NCBI RefSeq assembly: GCF_024753285.1
Contig: NZ_JANUGW010000023.1
Location: forward strand, 39,590 to 103,589
Length of the DNA: 64,000 nt
Direction of reading: 5' to 3'
Origin: Massilia pinisoli
GTDB taxonomy: Bacteria; Pseudomonadota; Gammaproteobacteria; Burkholderiales; Burkholderiaceae_D
The notes under the pieces were generated by a model. It was not told the DNA's origin and did not search any database. It worked only from the letters and a program-made list of their open reading frames with translations. The translations under genes and the position numbers were made by a program. Shown one piece after another: positions 17,318 to 24,819 of this stretch (position 1 is the stretch's first letter; the number at the start of each line of letters is the position of its first letter).

Positions 17318-17354
17318 CGGCGTCGCAATCTTCGATTGGACGCCGTCTTTTTTT
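17318..17354 (+). terminator. Rho-independent terminator of yqjDEK-like operon
   Basis: A long stem (cggcgtc and caatc arms at 17318-17330 pairing with 17334-17345) with a three-base TTC loop is followed by a run of seven T (17348-17354). It lies 57 bases after the last operon gene. A second GC-rich palindrome without U-tract sits just after the stop codon (about 17268-17292). Confidence 0.88.
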
Positions 17355-17388
17355 GCAGGCGATGCAGACATGTAGGTGCGCGCAGGTG

Positions 17389-17413
17389 AAAAAAAAGCCG
17401 GCAGAGCCGGCTT
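17389..17413 (-). terminator. Rho-independent terminator of glycine-zipper lipoprotein gene
   Basis: GCCGGC arms (17397-17402 and 17406-17411) extended by an AA/TT pair, with a three-base loop, are followed on the minus strand by eight T residues (17389-17396). It lies 23 bases past the stop of the gene at 17436-17900. Confidence 0.88.
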
Positions 17414-17435
17414 GAAGACTACCAGCAACATCCGC

Positions 17436-17900
17436 TCAATAGCGATACACGCGGCCGTCGACGATGCGCACGCGGTTGCCCACGCGCAGGTCGTACACAT
17501 TGTCCTGGACGATGGTGCGGTATTCGCCATTGTCGAGGCGGACATTGACGGCGTACGCCTGCTGGCCTTCCGCACCACGGTTCGCTTCCACGCGGTTGCC
17601 GATCGCCGCGCCGGCCACGCCGCCGGCGACCGTCGCCGCGGTACGGCCGCCACCGCTGCCGACCTGGTTGCCGGCGAGCGCACCGACGAGGCCGCCGACG
17701 ATCGCGCCGGCACCGCTCGTGCGGCCGTCGGCCGTCGTGGTCTGGATCGATTCGATCGTGCCGTAGCCCGTGGCCGCCGTGTTGTCGTAGCCGCTGCGGT
17801 AGCCATCGTTGGCGTAGGAGGGCTGGGACGACTGGCTGGCGCAGCCCCCGAGGAGCGCACTGGCCGCCACGACGGCGGCAAGGGTACGAGTAGCTTTCAT
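17436..17900 (-). CDS. Glycine-zipper 2TM lipoprotein (SlyB-like)
   Basis: A 154-residue lipoprotein with an LLGGC lipobox (C20), a short polar region with IESIQTTTADG, a glycine zipper at about 65-108 (GAGAIVGGLVGALAGNQVGSG, GGVAGAAIGNRVEAN) and a beta-rich end (YAVNVRLDNGEYRTI, VGNRVRIVDGRVYRY). This is the SlyB/17-kDa-antigen layout. The last 90 residues follow the same plan as the end of the protein at 9296-10150, so the two are paralogues of different size. AGGAG precedes the ATG at 17900. It should sit in the outer membrane and support envelope integrity. Confidence 0.85.
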   Translation of the reverse strand: MKATRTLAAVVAASALLGGCASQSSQPSYANDGYRSGYDNTAATGYGTIESIQTTTADGRTSGAGAIVGGLVGALAGNQVGSGGGRTAATVAGGVAGAAIGNRVEANRGAEGQQAYAVNVRLDNGEYRTIVQDNVYDLRVGNRVRIVDGRVYRY

Positions 17901-18105
17901 GACTTGTTCTCCTGGCAAAAATGTAGGACCAGATTACGCAGTCATGTGTAATGGGTCTGTGCGATGACGCACCCACCTCTCGACCGTAAGTGCCCGCTTT
18001 CCACCATCTCCGTTCCTGTGTTCGTCACCGAACAGAAATCGTCGTTACAGCCGAGTAAAACATCACCAGTACGTTGGAAAACGTGGCAACGAAGGAGAAC
18101 AAGAA

Positions 18106-18654
18106 ATGCGAATATCACACGTCATCCTGCTGCTGGGCGCGGCCTTGTTGTGGGGCGCGTCACATGTCCATGCGGCGACGCCGGAAGCCAAACTGGCTTA
18201 CCAGCAAGCCCGCGACGCGGCCGCCGCCACGTACAAGACGGCACGCGCCCGCTGCGACGCCATCACGGGTAATCCGAAGGACGTCTGCGTGCTCGAGGCC
18301 AAGGCCGCGCGCGTGCGCGCCGACGAGGAAGCGCAGGCCAAGTACGAAGACACGTTGAAGGCCTACACCCGGGCGCGCATGCGCATCGCGTCCGCGAACT
18401 ACGACCTCGACAAGGCACGTTGCGCCGGTCTGACGGGCAACGACAAGGACGTCTGCAAGGAAGAGGCGAAAGCCCGCTTCGTCGCCGCGCAGGCCGACGC
18501 GCGGGCCGACCAGAAGACGATCCAGGCGCGCGACGACGCCCGCGCCGACAAGGAAGACGCCGCGTACCGCGTAGCCAAGGAAAAATGCGACGCCTTCGCT
18601 GGCGCCGCCAAGGATCAATGCATCTCGGCTGCGAAGGCCGAGTTCGGCAAGTGA
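18106..18654 (+). CDS. Exported protein with three Cys-pair repeats
   Basis: A 182-residue protein with a Sec signal ending SHVHAAT. The mature part is built from three copies of a unit: an alanine-rich helix, then ARCDAITGNPKDVCVLEAKA, KARCAGLTGNDKDVCKEEAK, and EKCDAFAGAAKDQCISAAKA. Each holds two cysteines about ten residues apart, so three intramolecular disulfides are likely in the periplasm. I do not know a named family, although similar cell-surface proteins occur in Burkholderiales. AAGGAGA precedes the ATG. It lies 72 bases before a BON lipoprotein gene on the same strand. The function is unknown. Confidence 0.72.
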   Translation: MRISHVILLLGAALLWGASHVHAATPEAKLAYQQARDAAAATYKTARARCDAITGNPKDVCVLEAKAARVRADEEAQAKYEDTLKAYTRARMRIASANYDLDKARCAGLTGNDKDVCKEEAKARFVAAQADARADQKTIQARDDARADKEDAAYRVAKEKCDAFAGAAKDQCISAAKAEFGK

Positions 18655-18726
18655 CGCACCCATTCAACCGCAGTACGCTCGTGAACGGGCACAACCAGTA
18701 CCACCTCTACTAACAAGGAGTTCATC

Positions 18727-19041
18727 ATGAACGTGACCAAACGCATCGCCACCGCCATCTTCACCGCCACCGTCGCCTTCACCGTCGTCGGCTGCTCGTC
18801 GAGCCCGACCAAGGAAAGCACGGGCGAGTACATCGACGACGCCGCCATCACGGCGAAGGTCAAGGCCGCAATCTTCAATGAGCCCACGCTGAAGGCGACC
18901 GAGATCAACGTCGAGACCTACAAGGGCGACGTGCAGCTGTCGGGCTTCGTGGCCCAGCCGCAGGATGCGACCAAGGCCGCCGATGTGGCCCGTGGCGTCA
19001 AGGGTGTGGCATCGGTCAAGAACGACATCCGCGTAAAATAA
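18727..19041 (+). CDS. BON-domain lipoprotein
   Basis: A 104-residue lipoprotein with a VVGC lipobox (TVVGCSSSP) and one BON domain (DDAAITAKVKAAIFNEPTLKA, GDVQLSGFV, VASVKNDIRVK). It resembles the BON lipoprotein at 11425-11757 and the BON unit of OsmY. AAGGAG lies before the ATG. The protein is probably held at the outer membrane and induced by osmotic or envelope stress, as is known for related proteins. A U-tract terminator lies 79 bases downstream, directly in front of the AI-2E transporter gene. Confidence 0.85.
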   Translation: MNVTKRIATAIFTATVAFTVVGCSSSPTKESTGEYIDDAAITAKVKAAIFNEPTLKATEINVETYKGDVQLSGFVAQPQDATKAADVARGVKGVASVKNDIRVK

Positions 19042-19119
19042 ACCCGCCGGGACGGCCTGCGTGACGGCCGTTCCCCGGGGTGTCGCGACTGCCGCGTCAT
19101 GCGGCATCCGCCGGACGGA

Positions 19120-19156
19120 AAGCCGGCCGGCGGATGCCCGGGACCGGCTTTTTTTT
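19120..19156 (+). terminator. Terminator between BON gene and AI-2E-family gene
   Basis: AAGCCGG (19120-19126) pairs with CCGGCTT (19144-19150) around a GC-rich loop and is followed by eight T residues (19149-19156). It ends the BON gene transcript. Since the U-tract ends only 12 bases before the next start codon, it could also act on the downstream gene. Confidence 0.75.
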
Positions 19157-19168
19157 CAGGCAGGTATC

Positions 19169-20446
19169 ATGCAGCTCGCCCAATCCGGCCCCGCTCCGTC
19201 CGGGGCAGCCGACTCCATCATTCCGGCGCCCGTGCCGGCCCCGGGCACGGACCAGGCGGCGCAGGACGCCGGCCTCGTCGACGCCGCGGGTGCGCCCACC
19301 GGCGAAGAGCTCGGTGCTCTCCACGGCGACCTGCGTCTTCCCGTGCACGTCAACGTGCGCGGCCTCACGCTGGGCGTGATCGCCACCGTCGCCTTCGTCT
19401 TCGGCCTTCAATGGGCCAAGAATTTCTTCGTGCCGCTGCTGCTCGGCATCTTCATCGCCTATACGCTGAGTCCCGTCGTGCGCTGGCTGGAGCGCTGGCA
19501 CATCAAGCGTTCCATCGGCGCCACCGTCGTCACGGCGCTGATCCTCATCGGCATGGCGCTGACGGCGCAGCGCGTGCAGGGCGAATTCCTCAACATCGTC
19601 GACGAGCTGCCCACGTTGACCCACAAGGTCACGCGCCTCCTCGCGGACGGCTCCGATGGGCCGTCGACGATCCAGCAGGTGCAGGCCGCCGCGGCCGAGC
19701 TCGAACGTGCCGCCGCCAACGCGGGCGCCGATGCGAAGCGTGCCGCTACCCGCCGCGTGCCGCCGCCACCCGCCGTGCCGACACCGGGCGCCAGTAATTT
19801 CCGCGTCATGGACTGGCTGCTGGCAGGCTCGGTGGGCCTCGCCAGCTTCATCTCGCAAGCGACGATGGTCGTGTTCCTCGTGTTCTTCCTGCTGCTCGCG
19901 GGCGACACGTTCAAGCGCAAGCTCGTCAAGCTGACGGGGCCGTCGCTGACGCAAAAAAAGGTCACCGTGCACATCCTCGAAGACATCAACACGAGTATCC
20001 AGAACTATATGTTCATGCTGCTCGTGACGAACGTGCTGCTGGCCCTGCTGATGTGGGTGGCGCTGCGCTACATCGGCCTGGAGAACGCGGGCGCGTGGGC
20101 GATCTTCGCCGGTGTCGCGCACGTCATGCCTTACTTCGGCCCGTTGTTGATCACGTCGGCCACGGGCCTCGTCGCCTTCCTCCAGTTCGAATCGCTGCGG
20201 ATGACGATCCTCGTGGCGGGCGCGTCGCTGGCGATCGCGACGCTCGTCGGGATGGTCGTCACGACCTGGATGACGGGCAAGATCGCGAAGATGAACCCGG
20301 CCGCCGTGTTCGTCAGCCTGCTGTTCTGGGGCTGGCTGTGGGGCATGTGGGGCTTGCTGCTGGGCGTACCCGTCGTCGTCGTGATCAAGGTCGTGGCCGA
20401 GCGCGTGGAAGGCATGGAAGTCATCGCCGAACTGCTCGGCGAATGA
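19169..20446 (+). CDS. AI-2E family transporter (PerM-like permease)
   Basis: A 425-residue membrane protein. After a polar alanine/proline-rich N-terminus come two helices (GVIATVAFVFGLQW, FFVPLLLGIFIAYTLSPVV). A soluble region at about 145-215 includes a proline-rich stretch (RRVPPPPAVPTPG). The later helices carry typical AI-2E family features (GVAHVMPYFGPLL, FWGWLWGMWGLLLGVPVVVVIK). The family includes TqsA and PerM and also sodium/proton antiporters; the autoinducer-2 role is known for few members and is not implied here. The start at 19169 has only AGGCAGG upstream. In-frame upstream codons exist to about 19061, but they lie inside the terminator. Confidence 0.82.
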   Translation: MQLAQSGPAPSGAADSIIPAPVPAPGTDQAAQDAGLVDAAGAPTGEELGALHGDLRLPVHVNVRGLTLGVIATVAFVFGLQWAKNFFVPLLLGIFIAYTLSPVVRWLERWHIKRSIGATVVTALILIGMALTAQRVQGEFLNIVDELPTLTHKVTRLLADGSDGPSTIQQVQAAAAELERAAANAGADAKRAATRRVPPPPAVPTPGASNFRVMDWLLAGSVGLASFISQATMVVFLVFFLLLAGDTFKRKLVKLTGPSLTQKKVTVHILEDINTSIQNYMFMLLVTNVLLALLMWVALRYIGLENAGAWAIFAGVAHVMPYFGPLLITSATGLVAFLQFESLRMTILVAGASLAIATLVGMVVTTWMTGKIAKMNPAAVFVSLLFWGWLWGMWGLLLGVPVVVVIKVVAERVEGMEVIAELLGE

Positions 20447-20475
20447 CGGCGCCATTGCCGCGGGCAATGGCGCCG
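20447..20475. terminator. Perfect hairpin between convergent genes
   Basis: Two 13-base arms (20447-20459 and 20463-20475) form a perfect inverted repeat with a three-base loop, starting at the base after the AI-2E gene stop codon. No U-tract follows on either strand. It may act as a weak bidirectional terminator or as RNA 3'-end protection. Confidence 0.5.
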
Positions 20476-20482
20476 CGGCGGT

Positions 20483-21403
20483 TCAGTGCACGGGCGACGG
20501 GCGCGCACCCGGGGGCGGCGCGCCGGGGACGTGCTTGTCCTTCAGGCTGCCCATCTGCAGCGCGTACTGGCGCGCGAATTCCGCGCCGAGGAAGAAGATC
20601 TGCGCCGAGTAATACACCCACAGCAGCAGCGCGATCAGCGAGCCGGCCGCGCCGAAGCTGCTCGCCGTGCCGCTGTTGCCGATGTACAGGCCGATCGCGA
20701 ATTTCCCCAAGGTGAACATGATCGCGGTGCCGAGAGCGCCGATGGTCACATCGCGCCACGACAGCTTTACGCGCGGCAGCAGTTTGTAGATGGCGCCGAA
20801 CATCACGGCGATGACGAGGAAGCTGACGCCCCACGCTACCCAGCCCAGCACGACCGTGGCCGAATGCCACACGCCGCCGAGGTATTTTTCCAGCACGGAC
20901 AGCGCGGCGGACACGACCAGCGTGAACATCAGCAGCAGGCCCAGGGTGAGGATGAGGCCGAACGACAGCAGCCGGGTACGCACGGTATCCCACCACGTGG
21001 CGTCTTTCGGCGGCGGGATGTCCCAGATGTCGTCGAGGCTGTCCTTGAGTTCGGCGAAAGCGCTCGTCGCGCCGACGAGCAGCAGCGCGGTGGCGATGAT
21101 CGTCGCCAACTTGCCGCTTTCCTTGTTGCGGGCACCGGCCAGGATCGCCTGGATGGTTTCCGCGCCCTGCTTGCCGACGAGGCTGCGCAACTCGTCGAGC
21201 AGCTGGCCTTGGGCCGCGTCGTTACCGTAGAAGAAACCGGCGATCGCGATGACGAGCACGAGAATCGGGGCCAGCGAGAACAACGTGTAAAAGGCGAGGG
21301 CGGCGCCCTTGCTCGATGCCCGGTGACTCAGCCATTCGGTCACGGCGCAGCGCATGACGTGGACGACCTGGCGCGAGAAGGGGATCCAGTTTTGTACTGC
21401 CAT
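20483..21403 (-). CDS. YihY/virulence factor BrkB family protein
   Basis: A 306-residue membrane protein with the YihY/BrkB pattern: a soluble start ending in SSKGAALAFYTLFSLAPILVLVIAIAG, the RSLVGKQGAETIQAIL loop, TALLLVGATSAFAELKDSLD, IWDIPP, and later helices (LSFGLILTLGLLLMFTLVVS, LLWVYYSAQIFFLGAEFARQY). The family was once called ribonuclease BN in error; its function is unknown. The start has a strong GGAGG. It is convergent with the AI-2E permease. The C-terminal tail is short and proline-rich. Confidence 0.86.
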   Translation of the reverse strand: MAVQNWIPFSRQVVHVMRCAVTEWLSHRASSKGAALAFYTLFSLAPILVLVIAIAGFFYGNDAAQGQLLDELRSLVGKQGAETIQAILAGARNKESGKLATIIATALLLVGATSAFAELKDSLDDIWDIPPPKDATWWDTVRTRLLSFGLILTLGLLLMFTLVVSAALSVLEKYLGGVWHSATVVLGWVAWGVSFLVIAVMFGAIYKLLPRVKLSWRDVTIGALGTAIMFTLGKFAIGLYIGNSGTASSFGAAGSLIALLLWVYYSAQIFFLGAEFARQYALQMGSLKDKHVPGAPPPGARPSPVH

Positions 21404-21544
21404 CGGTAACCTCCAAAAGGACGAACGCGCCCGAAGGCGCGTTCATGGGCCTACGCCCAGTACCGTTACGACCGTTACGGTATTCGCGAACGGCGCCGGG
21501 CGGCGCCGCGGTCGCGAGCGGGGCGTGTGCCCCGCGTGGCCACG

Positions 21545-22597
21545 TTACTGCACGCGGCGTTCGATCGTGATCGGCTCCACTTCGACGCGGCGGTTCGGTG
21601 CCAGGCACGCGATCAGCTCCGAACGCTTCTTCTGGTGGCAGTCGGTGACGACCGGGTTCTTCTCGCCCTTGCCGTAGGCCTTCAGGCGCTTGGCGTCGAT
21701 GCCGTGGCTGATCAGGTACTCGCGCACGGCGTTGGCGCGGCGCTCTGACAGCTTCTGGTTGTACTTCGCCGAGCCCAGACGGTCGGTGTAGCCCGTGATG
21801 TCCACGTCGGTGATCGACGGGTCGGCCTGCAGGGCGGCGGCGATGTCGTCCAGCTTCGGCTGCGGCATCGACAGCTTGGCGCTGTCAAAGCCGAACAGTT
21901 CGCTGGCCGACAGGGTCACCTTCTCGAAACGTGCCGGCGGCGGCGGCGGCGGCGGAGCCGGTTGTGCCGGCGGCGGGGTCTCGACGACAGGTGCCGGAGC
22001 AGGTGCCGGGGCAGGTGCCGGCGCCACGCGCGGCGGCGGGTTGAACGCGTAGTTCAGGCTGAACGTCGCGTATTTGTTGCTTGCGCGGGAGAAGCCGAAG
22101 CCATCGTCGTGCAAGTGTTCGCGCACGTCGCGCAGGTCGGCCTGGACGGACCAGCGGTCGTTGATGCTGACCTGGGCGCCGAAGCCGAGCTCGTAGTAAG
22201 GCGACCAGCCGGACGCGTTAACGAACGGATTGCTTTCGTGGTCGCGCGACGCGCCCACGCCGATCAGCAGGAAGGGACGGAACGTCTTGCGCGACAGCAT
22301 CAGCAAGGTGTCGATGCCGACCAGCGTCTGGCGGTAGTTGAAGCCGTTGTCGTCGACGCGGGCCTGGGTGGCGCCGAACTGGATATCGAACAGCGGGGAC
22401 ACGGGTTTACCGAATTTCAAACCGCCGCCCCAGTCCTTCTTCGAGGTCATGAAGTCGTGGTCGGGCTTGATGCCGACGATGGTCGGGGCGATGTACCACG
22501 ACGGATTGATGACGTCGGCGGTCGTATCCTGAGCCATGGCCGATCCGGCGATGCACAGGATGGCGGCGGCCAGAGCGATCTTCTTCGTATTATTCAC
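21545..22597 (-). CDS. OmpA-family outer membrane protein with beta-barrel
   Basis: A 350-residue OmpA-type protein. It has a signal peptide (KKIALAAAILCIAGSAMAQ), an N-terminal beta-barrel of about 170 residues (WYIAPTIVGIKPDHDF, WSVQADLRDVREH, NKYATFSLNYAFN), an Ala-Pro and Pro-rich hinge, and a C-terminal peptidoglycan-binding domain (LFGFDSAKL, DITGYTDRLGSAKYNQKLSERRA, PNRRVEVEPI). I place the start at the GTG at 22597, because GGGAG lies five bases before it. An ATG at 22609 lacks a ribosome site. It should link the outer membrane to peptidoglycan. The preceding 658 bases contain no gene. Confidence 0.85.
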   Translation of the reverse strand: MNNTKKIALAAAILCIAGSAMAQDTTADVINPSWYIAPTIVGIKPDHDFMTSKKDWGGGLKFGKPVSPLFDIQFGATQARVDDNGFNYRQTLVGIDTLLMLSRKTFRPFLLIGVGASRDHESNPFVNASGWSPYYELGFGAQVSINDRWSVQADLRDVREHLHDDGFGFSRASNKYATFSLNYAFNPPPRVAPAPAPAPAPAPVVETPPPAQPAPPPPPPPARFEKVTLSASELFGFDSAKLSMPQPKLDDIAAALQADPSITDVDITGYTDRLGSAKYNQKLSERRANAVREYLISHGIDAKRLKAYGKGEKNPVVTDCHQKKRSELIACLAPNRRVEVEPITIERRVQ

Positions 22598-23255
22598 AGT
22601 TACTCCCATAAGTTGTAAAGGTACCTGACATCGCATGCCTTGCAGGGATGTTGATGTCGAGCTTACAAGTCGGCGGTTTTTCGGGTCAGTGCGCTAGCGC
22701 ACCTAACGGCCGGTTGGTGTAGTGATTTTACAACGTGGCTATTTATGCCATGGTTCCCGTTTGTTTCAGGATGTTACGAACTTGGCTGTAATTGTGACGT
22801 ATTGTATCCAACGTCGGCGTTCTCCCAGTGTCTCCACGCATCATTACAAGTCCGACATGTGTTGTATGCCAACATCACATGTGGGCGCCGCACGCGTATC
22901 GGCGCCGCTTTTCGAGCCGATCAGCGCCAAACCGGATCGATATCGCTTCGATGTCCAGCCACCCAGCATGGTTCCCCGCCGCGGATGAGGCAGATCAATG
23001 CTCGGCCGCAACCGTCGTTTCCCTTCGCGTCCCTTTGTCTGCTTGGCATCAAACCTCGTCAGGATTTGTCTTGCTTTGAGGCACAAATAACTTTCAGGAA
23101 TTTTTAGAAATGTTGGATGGCGCACAGACCGGACGTGATGAGGCAGGCAATCTTGTACCCAGTTAAGCGGAACCGGCGTGTTGACCAGAGGTCATACAGA
23201 ACCACGGCGGCCCGGGCCATACATAGAACTCGTCCTTTTCACGGAGTAAATCAAT
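22598..23255. other. Long gene-poor spacer with a perfect palindrome
   Basis: This is one of the longest spacers in the window and is clearly less GC-rich than its surroundings. I see no open frame with a ribosome site and codon use like the neighbours. It must hold the promoters of the divergent OmpA gene (22597, minus) and of the gene at 23256 (plus). It contains a perfect 14-base palindrome at 22689-22702 (GTGCGCTAGCGCAC), about 90 bases upstream of the OmpA start, which could be an operator. Confidence 0.5.
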
Positions 23256-23870
23256 ATGCATGCAGCGACTCACCACAATGCGGTACAAGGCGATCTCAAC
23301 GCGGTGCACACTTCCAGCAACTCTGCATTGATCGAACGCGTGCCGCCGCAACCGACCGAGCGCGCACCGATTTCGCTCGCGCCGATCGAGCGGGTGCGGT
23401 CGACGTCGGCCACGCAGCGCCGCATCGAGAACATGCAGAAGCTGATCGGCGAGCTGCAGACCCACGAGATGCTGGCCGATGAAATCGCCTGGTTCCTCAA
23501 ATTCTCGCCGTCGGGCGCACGCAAGTACATCCGCGACCTGCGCGAAGCCGGCGTGATCGAGCTCGCCCGTTACATCGAAGGCACCGCCACCTACCTGGGC
23601 AAGGCCGTGTACCGCATTTCGCCCGATCCGGACCGCGTCAAGGCGTTCCTGGGCGCCATCTGCCAGCCCAAGCGCGAAGGCGCCGCGCCGCGCAAGGAGC
23701 GTCCGGGCCTGCGCGAGCAGAGCATGGCCGGCACGGGCCGCCACTTCCACATCCTGGCCGACGACACCCATTACGCGATCCGCGTGAACCGCAGCCCCGT
23801 GACCCGCGACCCTCTCGTCGCCGCACTGTTCGGCCCGGCTCCGAACCAGGTTGCCAAAGAGCGCGTCTGA
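23256..23870 (+). CDS. Unknown protein with winged-helix-like region
   Basis: A 204-residue protein that I do not recognise. The N-terminal 50 residues are polar and low in structure. Residues about 55-120 look like a winged-helix DNA-binding unit: TQRRIENMQKLIGELQTHE, then MLADEIAWFLKFSPSGARKY, and an IRDLREAGVIELARY recognition-type helix and wing. The C-terminus is basic (PKREGAAPRKERPGLRE) and then ends with a HYAIRVNRSPVTRDPLVAALFG segment. GGAG precedes the ATG. It stands alone with a long upstream spacer and its own terminator, as expected for a regulator. Its target is unknown. Confidence 0.65.
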   Translation: MHAATHHNAVQGDLNAVHTSSNSALIERVPPQPTERAPISLAPIERVRSTSATQRRIENMQKLIGELQTHEMLADEIAWFLKFSPSGARKYIRDLREAGVIELARYIEGTATYLGKAVYRISPDPDRVKAFLGAICQPKREGAAPRKERPGLREQSMAGTGRHFHILADDTHYAIRVNRSPVTRDPLVAALFGPAPNQVAKERV

Positions 23871-23918
23871 GCGCCCATGCGTTGACCCGCGGCCGTGCGC
23901 ATGCGGTCGCCGTCAGCT

Positions 23919-23957
23919 GCGCCACCTCGCCGAACGGCCGGGTGGCGCTGTTTTTTT
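23919..23957 (+). terminator. Rho-independent terminator
   Basis: GCGCCACC (23919-23926) pairs with GGTGGCGC (23941-23948), with a 14-base loop that can pair further. Seven T residues follow at 23951-23957. It ends the unknown winged-helix gene, 49 bases after its stop codon. Confidence 0.85.
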
Positions 23958-24039
23958 CAGCGTTGCAATTGAAAAGGCGGCAAGCGGTCCTATATGCCGG
24001 ATGCGGCACCCCGGCCGCTGACCCGACAAAGGAGTGTCC

Positions 24040-24798
24040 ATGCTGCCGAGTGCCGAAACCCTGGAAGGAAAACCCGTTCCGCAAGTGACGTTCAAGGCGC
24101 GCCCGAACGACCAGTGGCGCGACGTGACGACCGACGAACTTTTTAAAGGAAAGACTGTCGTCGTGTTCGCCCTGCCGGGCGCCTTCACGCCCACCTGCTC
24201 GTCGGCCCACCTGCCGCGCTACAACGAGCTGGCGCCCATGTTCCGCGAGAACGGCGTCGACGACGTCGTCTGCGTCGCCGTCAACGACGCGTTCGTCATG
24301 CAGTCGTGGCAGGCCGGCCAGGAAGCGGGCAACATCACGATGATCCCCGACGGCAATGGCGATTTCACGGAAGGCATGGGCCTGCTCGTGGACAAGCGCG
24401 ACCTCGGTTTCGGCAAGCGGTCGTGGCGCTACTCGATGCTCGTCAAGGACGGCATCATCGCCAAGATCTTCATCGAGCCGGACAAGGAGGGCGACCCGTT
24501 CGAAGTGTCGGACGCCGACACGATGCTCCGCTACATCAATCCGGACGCCGCCCCGCGCGAGCCGGTCGTCATGTTTTCCAAGCCGGGCTGCCCGTTCTGT
24601 GCGCGTGCCAAGGCCGTGCTGAAGGCGAACGGCATCGTGTTCACCGACATCCCGCAGGACGCGAAGATCACGACGAGCGTGCTGCGCGGCGTTTCCGGTG
24701 CGTCGACGTGGCCGCAGGTGTTCATCGGCGGCAAGCTGATCGGCGATGCGGAAGCGGTCGCCGCCCATTTCGCGCCGCGCGCGCAAGCGGGCAACTGA
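24040..24798 (+). CDS. Hybrid peroxiredoxin-glutaredoxin
   Basis: A 252-residue fusion. The N-terminal domain is a Prx5-type peroxiredoxin with the peroxidatic cysteine C53 in LPGAFTPTCSSAHLPRYNE and R130 in the GKRSWRYSML segment. The C-terminal domain (about 172-252) is a glutaredoxin with CPFC at 184-187, followed by TWPQVFIGGKLIG, the usual glutathione-binding region. Such hybrids reduce hydrogen peroxide and alkyl hydroperoxides with electrons from glutathione and need no separate glutaredoxin; this is known from Haemophilus influenzae PGdx. AAGGAG precedes the ATG at 24040. It should be cytoplasmic. The MtfA gene follows 21 bases later. Confidence 0.9.
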   Translation: MLPSAETLEGKPVPQVTFKARPNDQWRDVTTDELFKGKTVVVFALPGAFTPTCSSAHLPRYNELAPMFRENGVDDVVCVAVNDAFVMQSWQAGQEAGNITMIPDGNGDFTEGMGLLVDKRDLGFGKRSWRYSMLVKDGIIAKIFIEPDKEGDPFEVSDADTMLRYINPDAAPREPVVMFSKPGCPFCARAKAVLKANGIVFTDIPQDAKITTSVLRGVSGASTWPQVFIGGKLIGDAEAVAAHFAPRAQAGN

Positions 24799-24819
24799 CG
24801 CCGGCATCGGGAGCGTGCA

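Noticed and set aside
19169..20446. AI-2 quorum-sensing exporter as evidence for quorum sensing
   Set aside because: The AI-2E name covers many permeases; no luxS or quorum-sensing gene is in the window.
22722..23107. Short open frames in the spacer between OmpA and the winged-helix gene
   Set aside because: Several overlap in different frames, none has a ribosome site or recognisable motif.
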